IMG/VR virus record: IMGVR_UViG_3300017971_000185
Location: 359,683 to 423,682 of that record
Source: a virus
Strand: one strand, 5' to 3'
DNA: 64,000 bases
Part shown: positions 29,983 through 38,289 of the stretch, piece after piece
Numbering within the stretch: the first letter of the stretch is position 1
Layout of the letters: every line of letters starts with the position of its first letter
Notes under the pieces: generated by a model
The model's input: the letters and a program-made list of their open reading frames with translations, nothing else
What the model was told of the DNA's origin: nothing
Database searches by the model: none
Made by a program: the position numbers and the translations under genes

Positions 29983-30008
29983 ACTTCTCGCGAGATTCCG
30001 CGTAGGGG
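29980..30008 (+). promoter_or_regulatory. TAAACT-17-TAGGGG promoter
   Basis: TAAACT (29980-29985), 17 bp, TAGGGG (30003-30008), 5 bp before the ATG at 30014. It has the shared TAAACTTC and CCGCG blocks. The very short leader implies either a leaderless transcript or a downstream start. Confidence 0.5.
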
Positions 30009-30013
30009 AGTTG

Positions 30014-31099
30014 ATGGCCCGGAAGCAAGAGCGCTTTCCAGTCCTGCACTACGACACCGTTCTCCGGTCCTCGGATGTGTTGGCGGACCGGCTCGGGACG
30101 GCGCGAAGGGTTTGGGCCGGAGATGACATTCAGGAGCACCTGGAGAATCCCGAGTTTCGGTTCTGCTTGATGGATGCGTGTAGGAACCACGGAGATCCTC
30201 CATCGTTGAGCGTGTGTGTCGAGGCGATGTTCTGGTACGAAATGTTCGGCCAGCAAAACTACGTCGTCGGTCCTCGCCTTCAGGAGATGTTTATCAACAC
30301 GAGTCTCAAGGGAATCCCGAAGGAAGATTTCAAGCTGCCCTACAAGAGTTTCTACGTCGTGGTCGAGAATTGCGAGGCGCAGATCTGGGGCGGCCCTAGG
30401 ACGCAGTGGCACCAACTGGCTGGCTTCTATGTGACGCAGCACGATGACGGCAGGATCTTCGTGTACATGTGGGGCAAACCAAACAGCCGGTCCTTTAGCG
30501 ACGAGGACAACGCGACAGGGTGGATGCGGTTCGATCTCGATGAGATCTACGGGAGCTTCGATGACATCGAGGCGTACATCGAGGATTCAGTTACGAAGGG
30601 CAAGTCAGAAGACGACTTGCCGGAGTTTACGACTCCCGATACCGAGATAAAGAAATCGGTGGAGAGCTACATGATCACGGCACGGATCGCGTTCAACCTG
30701 ATCATGTACCTCCAGAGTCCAAATCGTGAAGTCGAAACCGAGACTCCCGAGCAGCGCAAGAAGGAGTTTCTGCGCAAGTACGGTCGCAAGAAGAACCTCA
30801 GCAAAGGGCGCGCGGGCCTGGCCCGTCGTGACCTGGAACGTGCCGGAAAGGCGACCGTGACTTGGATTGGGCGCTCTGTCGAGGAAATCGAGCGCCCGAG
30901 GGGCTCTGGCTCACAGCCCCAGATGAGGCATTGGGTCGTGGGGCACTGGCAACGGTATTGGGTCGGCTCTGGCCCCAACCGGCGACGGGAATGGCGACAC
31001 AAACTGGCGTTTGAGCGCAATATCGCCGCCGCTGTGGCTGTCGAGCGTCGATACTACAAGTCTGTCGAGGACAAGCCCGACGAGCCTGACGATTCGTAG
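30014..31099 (+). CDS. conserved-looking phage protein, possibly AcrVA2-related
   Basis: The start at ATG 30014 is set by the promoter and a GGGAG site. The 361-aa product has a C-terminal signature WVVGHWQRYWVGSGPNRRRE. That resembles a GHWRxxxYGxG-type motif I associate with a widespread phage and plasmid family that includes the Cas12a inhibitor AcrVA2. This is recall of a motif, not a search, so the link is weak. The rest is a mixed alpha/beta fold without signal peptide or membrane segment. Confidence 0.4.
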   Translation: MARKQERFPVLHYDTVLRSSDVLADRLGTARRVWAGDDIQEHLENPEFRFCLMDACRNHGDPPSLSVCVEAMFWYEMFGQQNYVVGPRLQEMFINTSLKGIPKEDFKLPYKSFYVVVENCEAQIWGGPRTQWHQLAGFYVTQHDDGRIFVYMWGKPNSRSFSDEDNATGWMRFDLDEIYGSFDDIEAYIEDSVTKGKSEDDLPEFTTPDTEIKKSVESYMITARIAFNLIMYLQSPNREVETETPEQRKKEFLRKYGRKKNLSKGRAGLARRDLERAGKATVTWIGRSVEEIERPRGSGSQPQMRHWVVGHWQRYWVGSGPNRRREWRHKLAFERNIAAAVAVERRYYKSVEDKPDEPDDS

Positions 31100-31159
31100 G
31101 CGGTAGGGTGCCTATAGAACGCCTTGGGGTAAGGCGTGTCTTGCGCCTAGAGGTTTTCT

Positions 31160-32134
31160 ATGCCCACGCTCAGACAAGCAACCATCCGCCTGGCCCACGA
31201 AGATGAGGAATTGCGTCCCCTCCTGCTCCCGTTGTTGAAGGCTGCGGAAGATGATGAAGATGAGGACGAGAAAGAGGGCAAGTTTGAACGAGGCGAGGAT
31301 GTGCCTCTTTCGGAGATGCCCAAGAAGTTGCAGGACAACGCCAAGAATCCTCCTCCTTCGGTCCAGAAGGTGAAGGAGAAGATCAAGTCCAAGTCGAAGA
31401 AGGGAAGTATCCCCGAGCAAGAGCTTTTCGACGCGGCCTTGAAGCTGGCGAGCGAGTCGCCCGAGTACGAGGAGCATCTGCTGCCTGTGCTCGAAAAGTT
31501 TGCCGACAGCGTGGTGCCAGGAGACCCCCCCAATCCATCGGATGAGCGTGCCAATGAAATGGGCTGGGATCCCGGCAAGACGGAAGATGAGGATGAGGGG
31601 AAGAAGGCGGCGGATTTGGATGATGAGCGCGCGCTCCTCCATGGTGCGATCAAGCTCGCCACGGACAACCCCGACATCCGTGACCGGCTGCTGCCGGCGA
31701 TTCGCGAGGCAACGGTTCTGCCGCTACTCGATGAGGACGTTGAGATGCTGCGGCAGGCGAAGGGTCCTGCGCCCGAGGCACCGTCCGGGTCCAAGTGGGA
31801 GAAGATGCCAAAGGGCTGGACCGCGGAATCCCGCAAGAAGTTTTGGGAGTCCCTGACTGCCAAAGCTCCGAAGCACAAGGTTACGGAGTGCATGAAGCGG
31901 ATGGAGGGGAAGGTGGATGACACGGGTGCTTTTTGTGCGTCATTGGCTGATCGTGTCGTGGGCAAGAAGTGGCGGAGCGAGTCTCGGAAGAAAGCCGATG
32001 ACGAGTGGCTCGGCATCGAGGAAGTGCGAGAGCTTTGCCCGTCGTGCGCCGATCGGATGGCGAGTTACAACATGAGGGTGGTCAAAGCCTCGGTGATCCG
32101 GCGAGCCGTCGAGATTCAAAAAAAAAGTAGGTAA
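31160..32134 (+). CDS. possible virion protein with three LxRLA-type repeats (upstream frame)
   Basis: The 324-aa product begins MPTLRQATIRLAHEDEELRP then LLLPLLKA. It repeats the same pattern near residues 96 (LFDAALKLASESPEYEEHLL) and 158 (LLHGAIKLATDNPDIRDRLL). Acidic linkers lie between the repeats. The C-terminal half has KWEKMPKGWTAESRKKFWES, a segment typical of processed phage proteins, and a CPSC motif. The frame ends just after a run of nine A (32118-32126), beyond which the coding sequence appears to continue in another frame. Confidence 0.6.
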   Translation: MPTLRQATIRLAHEDEELRPLLLPLLKAAEDDEDEDEKEGKFERGEDVPLSEMPKKLQDNAKNPPPSVQKVKEKIKSKSKKGSIPEQELFDAALKLASESPEYEEHLLPVLEKFADSVVPGDPPNPSDERANEMGWDPGKTEDEDEGKKAADLDDERALLHGAIKLATDNPDIRDRLLPAIREATVLPLLDEDVEMLRQAKGPAPEAPSGSKWEKMPKGWTAESRKKFWESLTAKAPKHKVTECMKRMEGKVDDTGAFCASLADRVVGKKWRSESRKKADDEWLGIEEVRELCPSCADRMASYNMRVVKASVIRRAVEIQKKSR

Positions 32135-32525
32135 GGACTGGGAAGAGAAGGCGGTCAAGCATCCAGGCCGTGTCCACAAGTACCTCGGTATCCCCGAGGA
32201 CCAGGACATCCCGATGGGTAAGCTGGATGCGGCGATCGAAAAGGCAAAGAAGGAGGACGACAAGTCCATCCTCGATGCGCTTCTGCTTGCCAAGAAATTC
32301 AAGACGCAAGACAAGCGTGCCTACGAGGTCACAAAGAAGGAATGGGAAGAGGCGCTTCGGCACGATGAGCAGATGCTCAAGAAGTATGAGGAGAACCTCA
32401 AGAGACTTCAGCGCGGCGAGAAGGTTGAGAACCTGACGGCTGAGGGGGCCAGGTCCACGATCTCTGGATTGAGGACGGTAATCCAGAACAAGAAGAAGCT
32501 GATCAGGAAGCTGGACAAGCTGTAG
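32118..32525 (+). CDS. downstream frame of the A9 slippage or frameshift
   Basis: In the +1 frame after the A-run the sequence encodes VGKDWEEKAVKHPGRVHKYL, then GIPEDQDIP and a coiled-coil-like helix region to 32525. The domain starts upstream of the first ATG (32214). It therefore looks like the C-terminal part of the 31160 product, reached by losing one A (slippage, or an error in the sequence). If it is instead a separate gene, translation could start at 32214 and give a 103-aa product. Confidence 0.6.
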   Translation, partial: KKKVGKDWEEKAVKHPGRVHKYLGIPEDQDIPMGKLDAAIEKAKKEDDKSILDALLLAKKFKTQDKRAYEVTKKEWEEALRHDEQMLKKYEENLKRLQRGEKVENLTAEGARSTISGLRTVIQNKKKLIRKLDKL

Positions 32526-32539
32526 CGGTACAGTAGTAC

Positions 32540-32956
32540 ATGCCCGCCGCTCCTTCGTACCCCTGGACCAAGGGGAAACAGGCCGAGTACACCTGCTTCG
32601 TGATTGAGATCGAGGTCGCCGTCGATCAGAACGGCACGCCTTGGTCCAATCATAAGCTCCAGAGTCAGGAAGACATGGACCTGACGATGGAGATGGACAA
32701 AAGCGGCCAAGAGCACGTTGCTCACGCGCTGTTGATGGAAGCCGTGAAGCGTGAGGCTCTTTTGGAGGTACTGCTCAAGTTGTCTAACGACGCGGAATTC
32801 AAGGAAAGAGTCCTCGATCCTGCGCCTGATGCGCAAGAAAAGCTAGTTTCTGAGGTCTCGACTGCTATGATGCGCGTCGTCAACCGAGTAACGGCTGTGC
32901 TAGCCCCGGATGCTGCGCGTGCCGCGCTAGATATGGTTCGGCAAGACCCACCGTGA
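32540..32956 (+). CDS. hypothetical protein, 138 aa
   Basis: The product begins MPAAPSYPWTKGKQAEYTCF, has a beta-type first third and then long helices with many Glu, Lys and Ala residues. No domain recognised. It overlaps the next gene by 4 nt, so the pair is coupled. Confidence 0.5.
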   Translation: MPAAPSYPWTKGKQAEYTCFVIEIEVAVDQNGTPWSNHKLQSQEDMDLTMEMDKSGQEHVAHALLMEAVKREALLEVLLKLSNDAEFKERVLDPAPDAQEKLVSEVSTAMMRVVNRVTAVLAPDAARAALDMVRQDPP

Positions 32957-33243
32957 GCGACGATCCCCAGAGAGTTTGCGCGATGCTTGGGATCTCAAAG
33001 GACGATCTCAAAGCCCAGATGGAGCAGCGGTATGCCAACAGCCGCAGCGAAATCATGCAACGCGTCAAGGACCATCTCAAGAGCGGAGAGTTGACGATCG
33101 AGGAGTTGGTCCGTCTGGTCATCCGAGAGAGCTACTGGCGGGCAGCTATCGATCTGGTAGAGCTAGACGTTTCGAGGCCCCGAGGGCAGCGGCCCAAGCG
33201 GGCAAAGATCGGCCCCGGCATTGACGTAAGCGGCCACCGGTAA
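32953..33243 (+). CDS. hypothetical protein, 96 aa
   Basis: The product begins MSDDPQRVCAMLGISKDDLK and is helical, with a basic C-terminus. Start GTG or ATG choice: the frame opens with GTG at 32953 overlapping the upstream TGA. No family recognised. Confidence 0.5.
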   Translation: MSDDPQRVCAMLGISKDDLKAQMEQRYANSRSEIMQRVKDHLKSGELTIEELVRLVIRESYWRAAIDLVELDVSRPRGQRPKRAKIGPGIDVSGHR

Positions 33244-33294
33244 GCGATCTGGCCGGTTTTTCGTCTATGCCCGGCTTCGGGTAGGAGCCTTCGT

Positions 33295-33957
33295 ATGTCC
33301 TCTCTCCGAGCACTGGTGATCAAGCTGGCCTACACGCGGCCGGATCTTCGATCGAAGCTGTTGCCGCTTGTCGCCAAAGAGGCGATGAGCGTGGGAAAGA
33401 CGGTGGAGAACGAGAAGTCGATGCTTCGCATCCACCGTTTCATGCACTCGCTGAGGGTGACGGATCTGACCAACGCCGGGAAACGTGGCAAGAGGGTCGA
33501 TGAGTTTGCACTCTACGATCTCGATTACGTGAGAGATCCCGATGCGCAGCGTGCTCTTGAGAAGGTCATTGGAAACATCGGCAAGGCTCGAAACTACAAG
33601 GATGCTCTGAGCAAGGCCAAGAAGTACGTCGAGGGTTTGGAGCCCGGAGGCGTCCTGCCGAAGATCGAAGAGATGACGTACAAGGGGGTCGAGGTCACGC
33701 CCGCTGGCTTCAAGCCGATCAAGATCGACGGCAAGTACATCTCCATCGAGGCTGGCTATCGCGACTTCGTGGTTCGCGACAAGGAAGACAGGGCCAACTA
33801 TCCGGTCTGCATGGCTCGCGGGAAAAAGGGCATCAAGCTGTTCTATCGCTGGGTGCAAGACAACCTCAGCAAGTTGCCGAACATGAGATTCAACCAACTG
33901 ACCAAGGCGATCGGTGCGGCGGGCATCGACTTTCACGAGTATTGTTCGATGGACTGA
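33295..33957 (+). CDS. possible virion-associated protein with IKLAY motif
   Basis: The 220-aa product opens MSSLRALVIKLAYTRPDLRS then KLLPLVAK, the same N-terminal motif as in the products at 11034 and 31160. The rest is a mixed fold ending GAAGIDFHEYCSMD. A TCTATG element lies about 30 bp upstream. Its stop overlaps the peptidase gene as TGATG. Confidence 0.55.
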   Translation: MSSLRALVIKLAYTRPDLRSKLLPLVAKEAMSVGKTVENEKSMLRIHRFMHSLRVTDLTNAGKRGKRVDEFALYDLDYVRDPDAQRALEKVIGNIGKARNYKDALSKAKKYVEGLEPGGVLPKIEEMTYKGVEVTPAGFKPIKIDGKYISIEAGYRDFVVRDKEDRANYPVCMARGKKGIKLFYRWVQDNLSKLPNMRFNQLTKAIGAAGIDFHEYCSMD

Positions 33958-34511
33958 TGCCGCGTAGGACCGCCAAAGCAGACGTGGAGCCCGTTCGGCA
34001 GCGAAGCCAATACAGTTGTATGGCTACGAGCCTGATGATGTGCCTCAGAGCCAACGGGGTCGACTGCGATGAGGATGAAGTCAATGCTGTCCTGGGCGCG
34101 AAGCCTCTGAAGGGGGCGGCGTGGGAGGATGCCATCGCGGCGGCGCAGCACTACGGCATGCGGGTCACGTTGGTCTGTCCTGCAACGGTCAAGCAACTCA
34201 AGAAGTGGACGGACGACAAGATCCCCGTGATGATCGCGTGGAATCCAGAGGGACGCCCGTGGTCGCACGCGAGTGTGGTCTTCGACGTGGACAAGGACGA
34301 CAACGTTCACGTGGCGGACTCAAACATCCCCGATCCCGACGAAACGGAGCGGGTCGTTCCCAAGAGCGACTTCTACGACAAGTGGTACGAGAAGTGGCCG
34401 AATTACTTGGTTCGGCGCCCCGCCATGGCAGTGGAGCGCGAGATCACGTCGGACGGTCGGCAAGTCGTTGCGTCACACCAGAAGGTTGCGTTGCGTTACC
34501 TATCACGGTGA
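33957..34511 (+). CDS. C39-like papain-fold peptidase
   Basis: The ATG at 33957 overlaps the upstream stop. The 184-aa product has RQRSQYSCMATSLMMCLRAN near residue 18, with the Q...C pair of papain-fold C39 peptidases. WSHASVVFDVDKDDNVHVAD near residue 96 supplies the catalytic His and Asp. It ends SHQKVALRYLSR, a KVAxRYL motif also seen at the start of the next product. It could process a virion or host protein. C39 enzymes usually cut after double glycine, but nothing here shows the substrate. Confidence 0.75.
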   Translation: MPRRTAKADVEPVRQRSQYSCMATSLMMCLRANGVDCDEDEVNAVLGAKPLKGAAWEDAIAAAQHYGMRVTLVCPATVKQLKKWTDDKIPVMIAWNPEGRPWSHASVVFDVDKDDNVHVADSNIPDPDETERVVPKSDFYDKWYEKWPNYLVRRPAMAVEREITSDGRQVVASHQKVALRYLSR

Positions 34512-34514
34512 AGC

Positions 34515-35006
34515 ATGCTTCCGTGTGCCGAGAAAGTTGCTGCGAGGTATGTCCAGGCAGCGACGATTGCGGGGAAGAAATTCTACCATGGCACGTACCT
34601 AGAGGATGCGAAGAAGATCAAACGAGGAGGCTTTGTTCTCGCCCGAAGGCGTGGCAGAGGAGCATCGATGGGACCCGCCGTCTACATGTCCGCGAAACGA
34701 AGCTGGGCATTGGACTATGTCAACGACATCGTGAATTGGGAAGGCAAACCGGGGGCACTTCTGACTCTTCGTTTGAGGCCAGGCATCAAGTTTCTCGACG
34801 TGAGTGATGTGAAGAAGTGGCCTCCAGAAGTTGCAAAGGAGTACGCGGGACCCTTCAAGGTGGTCCGAGAACCAATCGATTGGCGAAAAGTGGGGATAAT
34901 AGCCCGACGACAGAAGTACGATGCGGCGGGAAACCCGGATGGAACCGTGGCGGTCTTCGACCCACGGAGTATTCAAGTTGTGGGCATGGAGGAGTTTCAG
35001 CCGTGA
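34515..35006 (+). CDS. ADP-ribosyltransferase-like protein
   Basis: The 163-aa product begins MLPCAEKVAARYVQAATIAG. It then shows KFYHGTYLEDAKKIKRGGFV (the HGT NAD-site strand), MGPAVYMSAKRSWALDYV (the YxS-like second motif) and GALLTLRLRPGIKFLD. This order matches the PARP/ART fold found in several phage proteins, some injected to modify host targets. The third catalytic residue is not clear. The assignment is by motif only. The window also holds an ADP-ribosylglycohydrolase with the opposite chemistry. Confidence 0.65.
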   Translation: MLPCAEKVAARYVQAATIAGKKFYHGTYLEDAKKIKRGGFVLARRRGRGASMGPAVYMSAKRSWALDYVNDIVNWEGKPGALLTLRLRPGIKFLDVSDVKKWPPEVAKEYAGPFKVVREPIDWRKVGIIARRQKYDAAGNPDGTVAVFDPRSIQVVGMEEFQP

Positions 35007-38000
35007 GCCTAGAGGACAGATGGGCGACGGCGAATACGGCTTTCAAGCGAGCCGAGGCGCCGTTGCCATCTGAGGATGAGGAGCAGCGGCTCAAGAAGAT
35101 CAAGAAGGAAGTTGCCCGGCTCTTGTCGCAGTCGGCCATGGCGAAGATCCGTTCCAAGTTTGGTCCTCTGGGGCTCTCCTTCTTCCAATTCTATCGTGAT
35201 CTGGCCGAGGCTCGACACCTTCGTGACGTAGAGGCCAAGTTTCCGGGCGGTGCGTGGCCGGAGTTGCGGCGACGGGCTCGCATGCTTGCCAGGACCAAGA
35301 TCTCCCCGGCCGCGCAGAACCAAGTGAGCGCTGTGGTGGACGAGATTCGGCCATGGCTGCGGGCGATCGAGCGCGATCCCTACAACCGAATGGCATGGCT
35401 CAAAGTCATTCGGAACATCGGGCCTTTGCTCGCTTTGGTGGCGAAGGATAAGGGTCTCTATCTCAAGGCTCAAGAACGTGGGCCGGAGCGTTGGGTCGTG
35501 TTCCGGGTCATGCGTCCCAAAGAGAAGCAACTGGAGACGATCAAGGACAACGATCCCGCTCTGTATGACGCAATCCAACGGCATCGCGGCAAGCTGCGGG
35601 AGATCGAGGACCACATCCAGCTAAGCCTGGAAGAAGAGGGTCTGAATCCCAAGCGCAAATTCATCATGGGGCGCGCAGCGTTTGTCGGCACCGATCCCGC
35701 AACCGGCGAGGAGGTTGTCTACGATTGGGCGAACGAAGCGATGCCGATGCGGGAGTATCTGGAGAAGCGCAAGCGAGAGAATCGTGCTGTGGCACGGCAG
35801 TCGAGGGTGTTCCCCGAAACACGCGCGCTCAATCAGATGCGTCGTGTAGATGAGGAAGCCATTACGGAGCTAGAGGGTGACATCGAGTTTGTCTCGCTCA
35901 CGGACGACAAGGCCAAGAGCAGCGGCCTGACCCGTATCTTTCCCGTCAAGATGGACGCGAACGGCAGGCAAGTCATCGTCAAGGGGCGGTTCAAGGGGTT
36001 CTACCTGGATGAGATGGTCAACGCCGCGGGGCGTATGATCGAAGGGACCGCTTACAACTACAACCCTCGCACCAATCGTTTCGAGCACATCGAGAGTCAC
36101 GGCCCCAAGGGACAACTCACGGTACGGGCTGAGCGCGAGCCCTACGTGACCGTGGCCGAACGTAAGGTCAAGGTTCGGGGGAAGAAGCGTCCGGTCAAGG
36201 TCAAAAAGCTGTTCGTGAAGATCCCTGGTGGCCGTGCATTCACGGAGATGCGCCAGGCGATCTCTAAACTCGCCAAGCTCGTCCCTTCTATCGAGTATCT
36301 GGAGGGCACGCGCCGGAGCGAATTCTACTTCGACCCCAAGGACTTCAACATTGTTCGTGACGCGTTGCAGAGCATGTCGATGTCCGAGGGCGCTGCGAAG
36401 CTGATTCGGGACTACTTCAAGCAGCTTGCCCAGGCGGAGCAGGCCACGGCAGATGAAAACTTGGGCTACTACACGATGGAAGCCATCGGCGGGTTCAAGC
36501 AGACCGTGCGTGGCCCGGACAAGGGGCTCCTCACCAAACAGAAGCAAGCCTTGGCCTGGATGGAGGCACGCGGGAACAGTGGGGTGTGTGCTCTTGGCAC
36601 TGGTGTCGGGAAGACGGCGACGGCCATTGCCATGATGCAGAAGCTCAAGCGCGATGGGTTGGAGGAAGAGGGGAACGGCCGCTATCTGTACGTGTGTCCC
36701 AAGGCGCTGCGCGGGAACATCAAGAAGGAGATCTGGAAGTTTCTGACAGACGACGCGCGGAAGGATCTGATGTCTCGTCTCGACATCATGACCTATCCGC
36801 AGTTTCGCAATGCGTGGAAGAAGAACCCCAAGTTTGCAGACGACTACGTGGCGATCTTCTTTGATGAAGCCCAGCAGTTGCGCAGCGGAACCACGCAGAC
36901 ATCCAAGGCAGCGCTTCAAATTCGTCATCCGCGGAAGATCTTGCTCACGGCTTCGCCCATCGAGAAGGAGCCGATGGATGCCTACGTGTTGTCGGCCATC
37001 GCCAACAACGTGGACGTGAGCCCGAGGACCGAGGGCCGCAGGGACATGCTCAAGTTTCAGCGGCGCTTCACGGAGACCATTGGCGGACGGACGGTTGGAG
37101 TCAAGCAAGATCCTCTGACCAAGAACGATCTCCAGACCTTCATGAAGCAAAACGTGTTCTACGGGGACAAGCAGGACGTGGAGGAATTCGAGCTACCCAA
37201 GCTCACACAGCAGACCGTTGCGTTGGAGATGCCGCCCGAGATCGAGGAAGCCTATCGAGAGACCATCAGCGAAGTGAAGGATGTGCTCCGCGGGATGGTG
37301 GCTCGGTTCAAGTTTCGAGGTGTCGATCCCGAGACGGGCAGACGCATCCCAGAGGCCAGGGACAGGCGCATCGGGCTCATGTTCTCTGCGAAGCTGGCGC
37401 CTCTGATCAAGAAGCTAAACGACTTGGCAAACTTTCCCGAGCGGTACGTGTCTGAAGTAGCAGAGCGCGATCCTGATGGCTCTCCGGTGCGTGATTGGTC
37501 TGGGAATCCGGTCATGGTGCGTACCTCGAATCCCAAGATGGACGAGAGCCTGCGGATCGTGAGCGAGGAGTGGATGAACAGCGCCGGGAGAACGGTGCTG
37601 TACACGGACGACGCTCAGTTTGTCATGTCGGCTGCCCAAATGCTGTCCGCACGGATGCCCGGTCCGTATCATCTGGCAGCGATCAGCAAGGGCATCTACG
37701 TGTTTCAGAACGGGCAGCAGTTGTCCTTCTACATGGGCTTCGACATGCCGTTTCGGGAGAAGAAGTACAAGCGGCACATGGACGAGCCCGCGAACGACAC
37801 GTGGAACAAGAATTATGAGCGTGCCTTCTGGCAGAGTTTCGTGTTCAACGAGATCGTCGCGCCGAACAACAACATCGTGTCAGCTACTCTGCACGGTCAG
37901 GTGTACCAGACCGGGCAGAATCTCCAGGCATTCAGCAATGTCGTGCATCTCGACCGCGACACTTGGAATTCGGAGGACATGAAACAGCGGACGGCTCGGG

Positions 38001-38287
38001 CATGGCGGCAAGGGCAGCAGAACCCGGTTCAAGAGTACACGCTGGACATGACGTATGGCCGCTCGACGGATGCTCTGGATCGGACCTTGGATGAGATCCG
38101 TGGCATCTTGCAGGAGATGGACTCGGATTTGTTCAAGCAGATCATCAAGGACAGCCAGAACGTCGTGCTGGGTGAAGAGTACTACAGTATGCGACGTACC
38201 CAAGCGCGCCTCTTCGACATAGATCACAAGAGCCTGGCTCTTGTGTTGTCCCCCTACGTGGAGCAGAGCACTACTCCCATGCGGTGA
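35003..38287 (+). CDS. SNF2-family helicase-like protein, 1,094 aa
   Basis: GTG at 35003 overlaps the ART-like stop and is in frame. The helicase core starts near residue 505 (GLLTKQKQALAWMEAR). It has Walker A ALGTGVGKTATA near 530, a DEAQ box IFFDEAQQLR near 617, motif III ILLTASPIEKEP and a C-terminal motif VI-like QRTARAWRQGQ near 992. The 500-residue N-terminal part is unrecognised and basic. SNF2-type enzymes translocate on DNA and may displace proteins. Their place among likely virion genes leaves open a role after injection or in packaging. Confidence 0.85.
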   Translation: MSLEDRWATANTAFKRAEAPLPSEDEEQRLKKIKKEVARLLSQSAMAKIRSKFGPLGLSFFQFYRDLAEARHLRDVEAKFPGGAWPELRRRARMLARTKISPAAQNQVSAVVDEIRPWLRAIERDPYNRMAWLKVIRNIGPLLALVAKDKGLYLKAQERGPERWVVFRVMRPKEKQLETIKDNDPALYDAIQRHRGKLREIEDHIQLSLEEEGLNPKRKFIMGRAAFVGTDPATGEEVVYDWANEAMPMREYLEKRKRENRAVARQSRVFPETRALNQMRRVDEEAITELEGDIEFVSLTDDKAKSSGLTRIFPVKMDANGRQVIVKGRFKGFYLDEMVNAAGRMIEGTAYNYNPRTNRFEHIESHGPKGQLTVRAEREPYVTVAERKVKVRGKKRPVKVKKLFVKIPGGRAFTEMRQAISKLAKLVPSIEYLEGTRRSEFYFDPKDFNIVRDALQSMSMSEGAAKLIRDYFKQLAQAEQATADENLGYYTMEAIGGFKQTVRGPDKGLLTKQKQALAWMEARGNSGVCALGTGVGKTATAIAMMQKLKRDGLEEEGNGRYLYVCPKALRGNIKKEIWKFLTDDARKDLMSRLDIMTYPQFRNAWKKNPKFADDYVAIFFDEAQQLRSGTTQTSKAALQIRHPRKILLTASPIEKEPMDAYVLSAIANNVDVSPRTEGRRDMLKFQRRFTETIGGRTVGVKQDPLTKNDLQTFMKQNVFYGDKQDVEEFELPKLTQQTVALEMPPEIEEAYRETISEVKDVLRGMVARFKFRGVDPETGRRIPEARDRRIGLMFSAKLAPLIKKLNDLANFPERYVSEVAERDPDGSPVRDWSGNPVMVRTSNPKMDESLRIVSEEWMNSAGRTVLYTDDAQFVMSAAQMLSARMPGPYHLAAISKGIYVFQNGQQLSFYMGFDMPFREKKYKRHMDEPANDTWNKNYERAFWQSFVFNEIVAPNNNIVSATLHGQVYQTGQNLQAFSNVVHLDRDTWNSEDMKQRTARAWRQGQQNPVQEYTLDMTYGRSTDALDRTLDEIRGILQEMDSDLFKQIIKDSQNVVLGEEYYSMRRTQARLFDIDHKSLALVLSPYVEQSTTPMR

Positions 38288-38289
38288 CT

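Noticed and set aside
35870-37150. A 426-codon minus-strand open frame inside the SNF2 gene
   Set aside because: It lies opposite conserved helicase motifs and has no domain or ribosome site.
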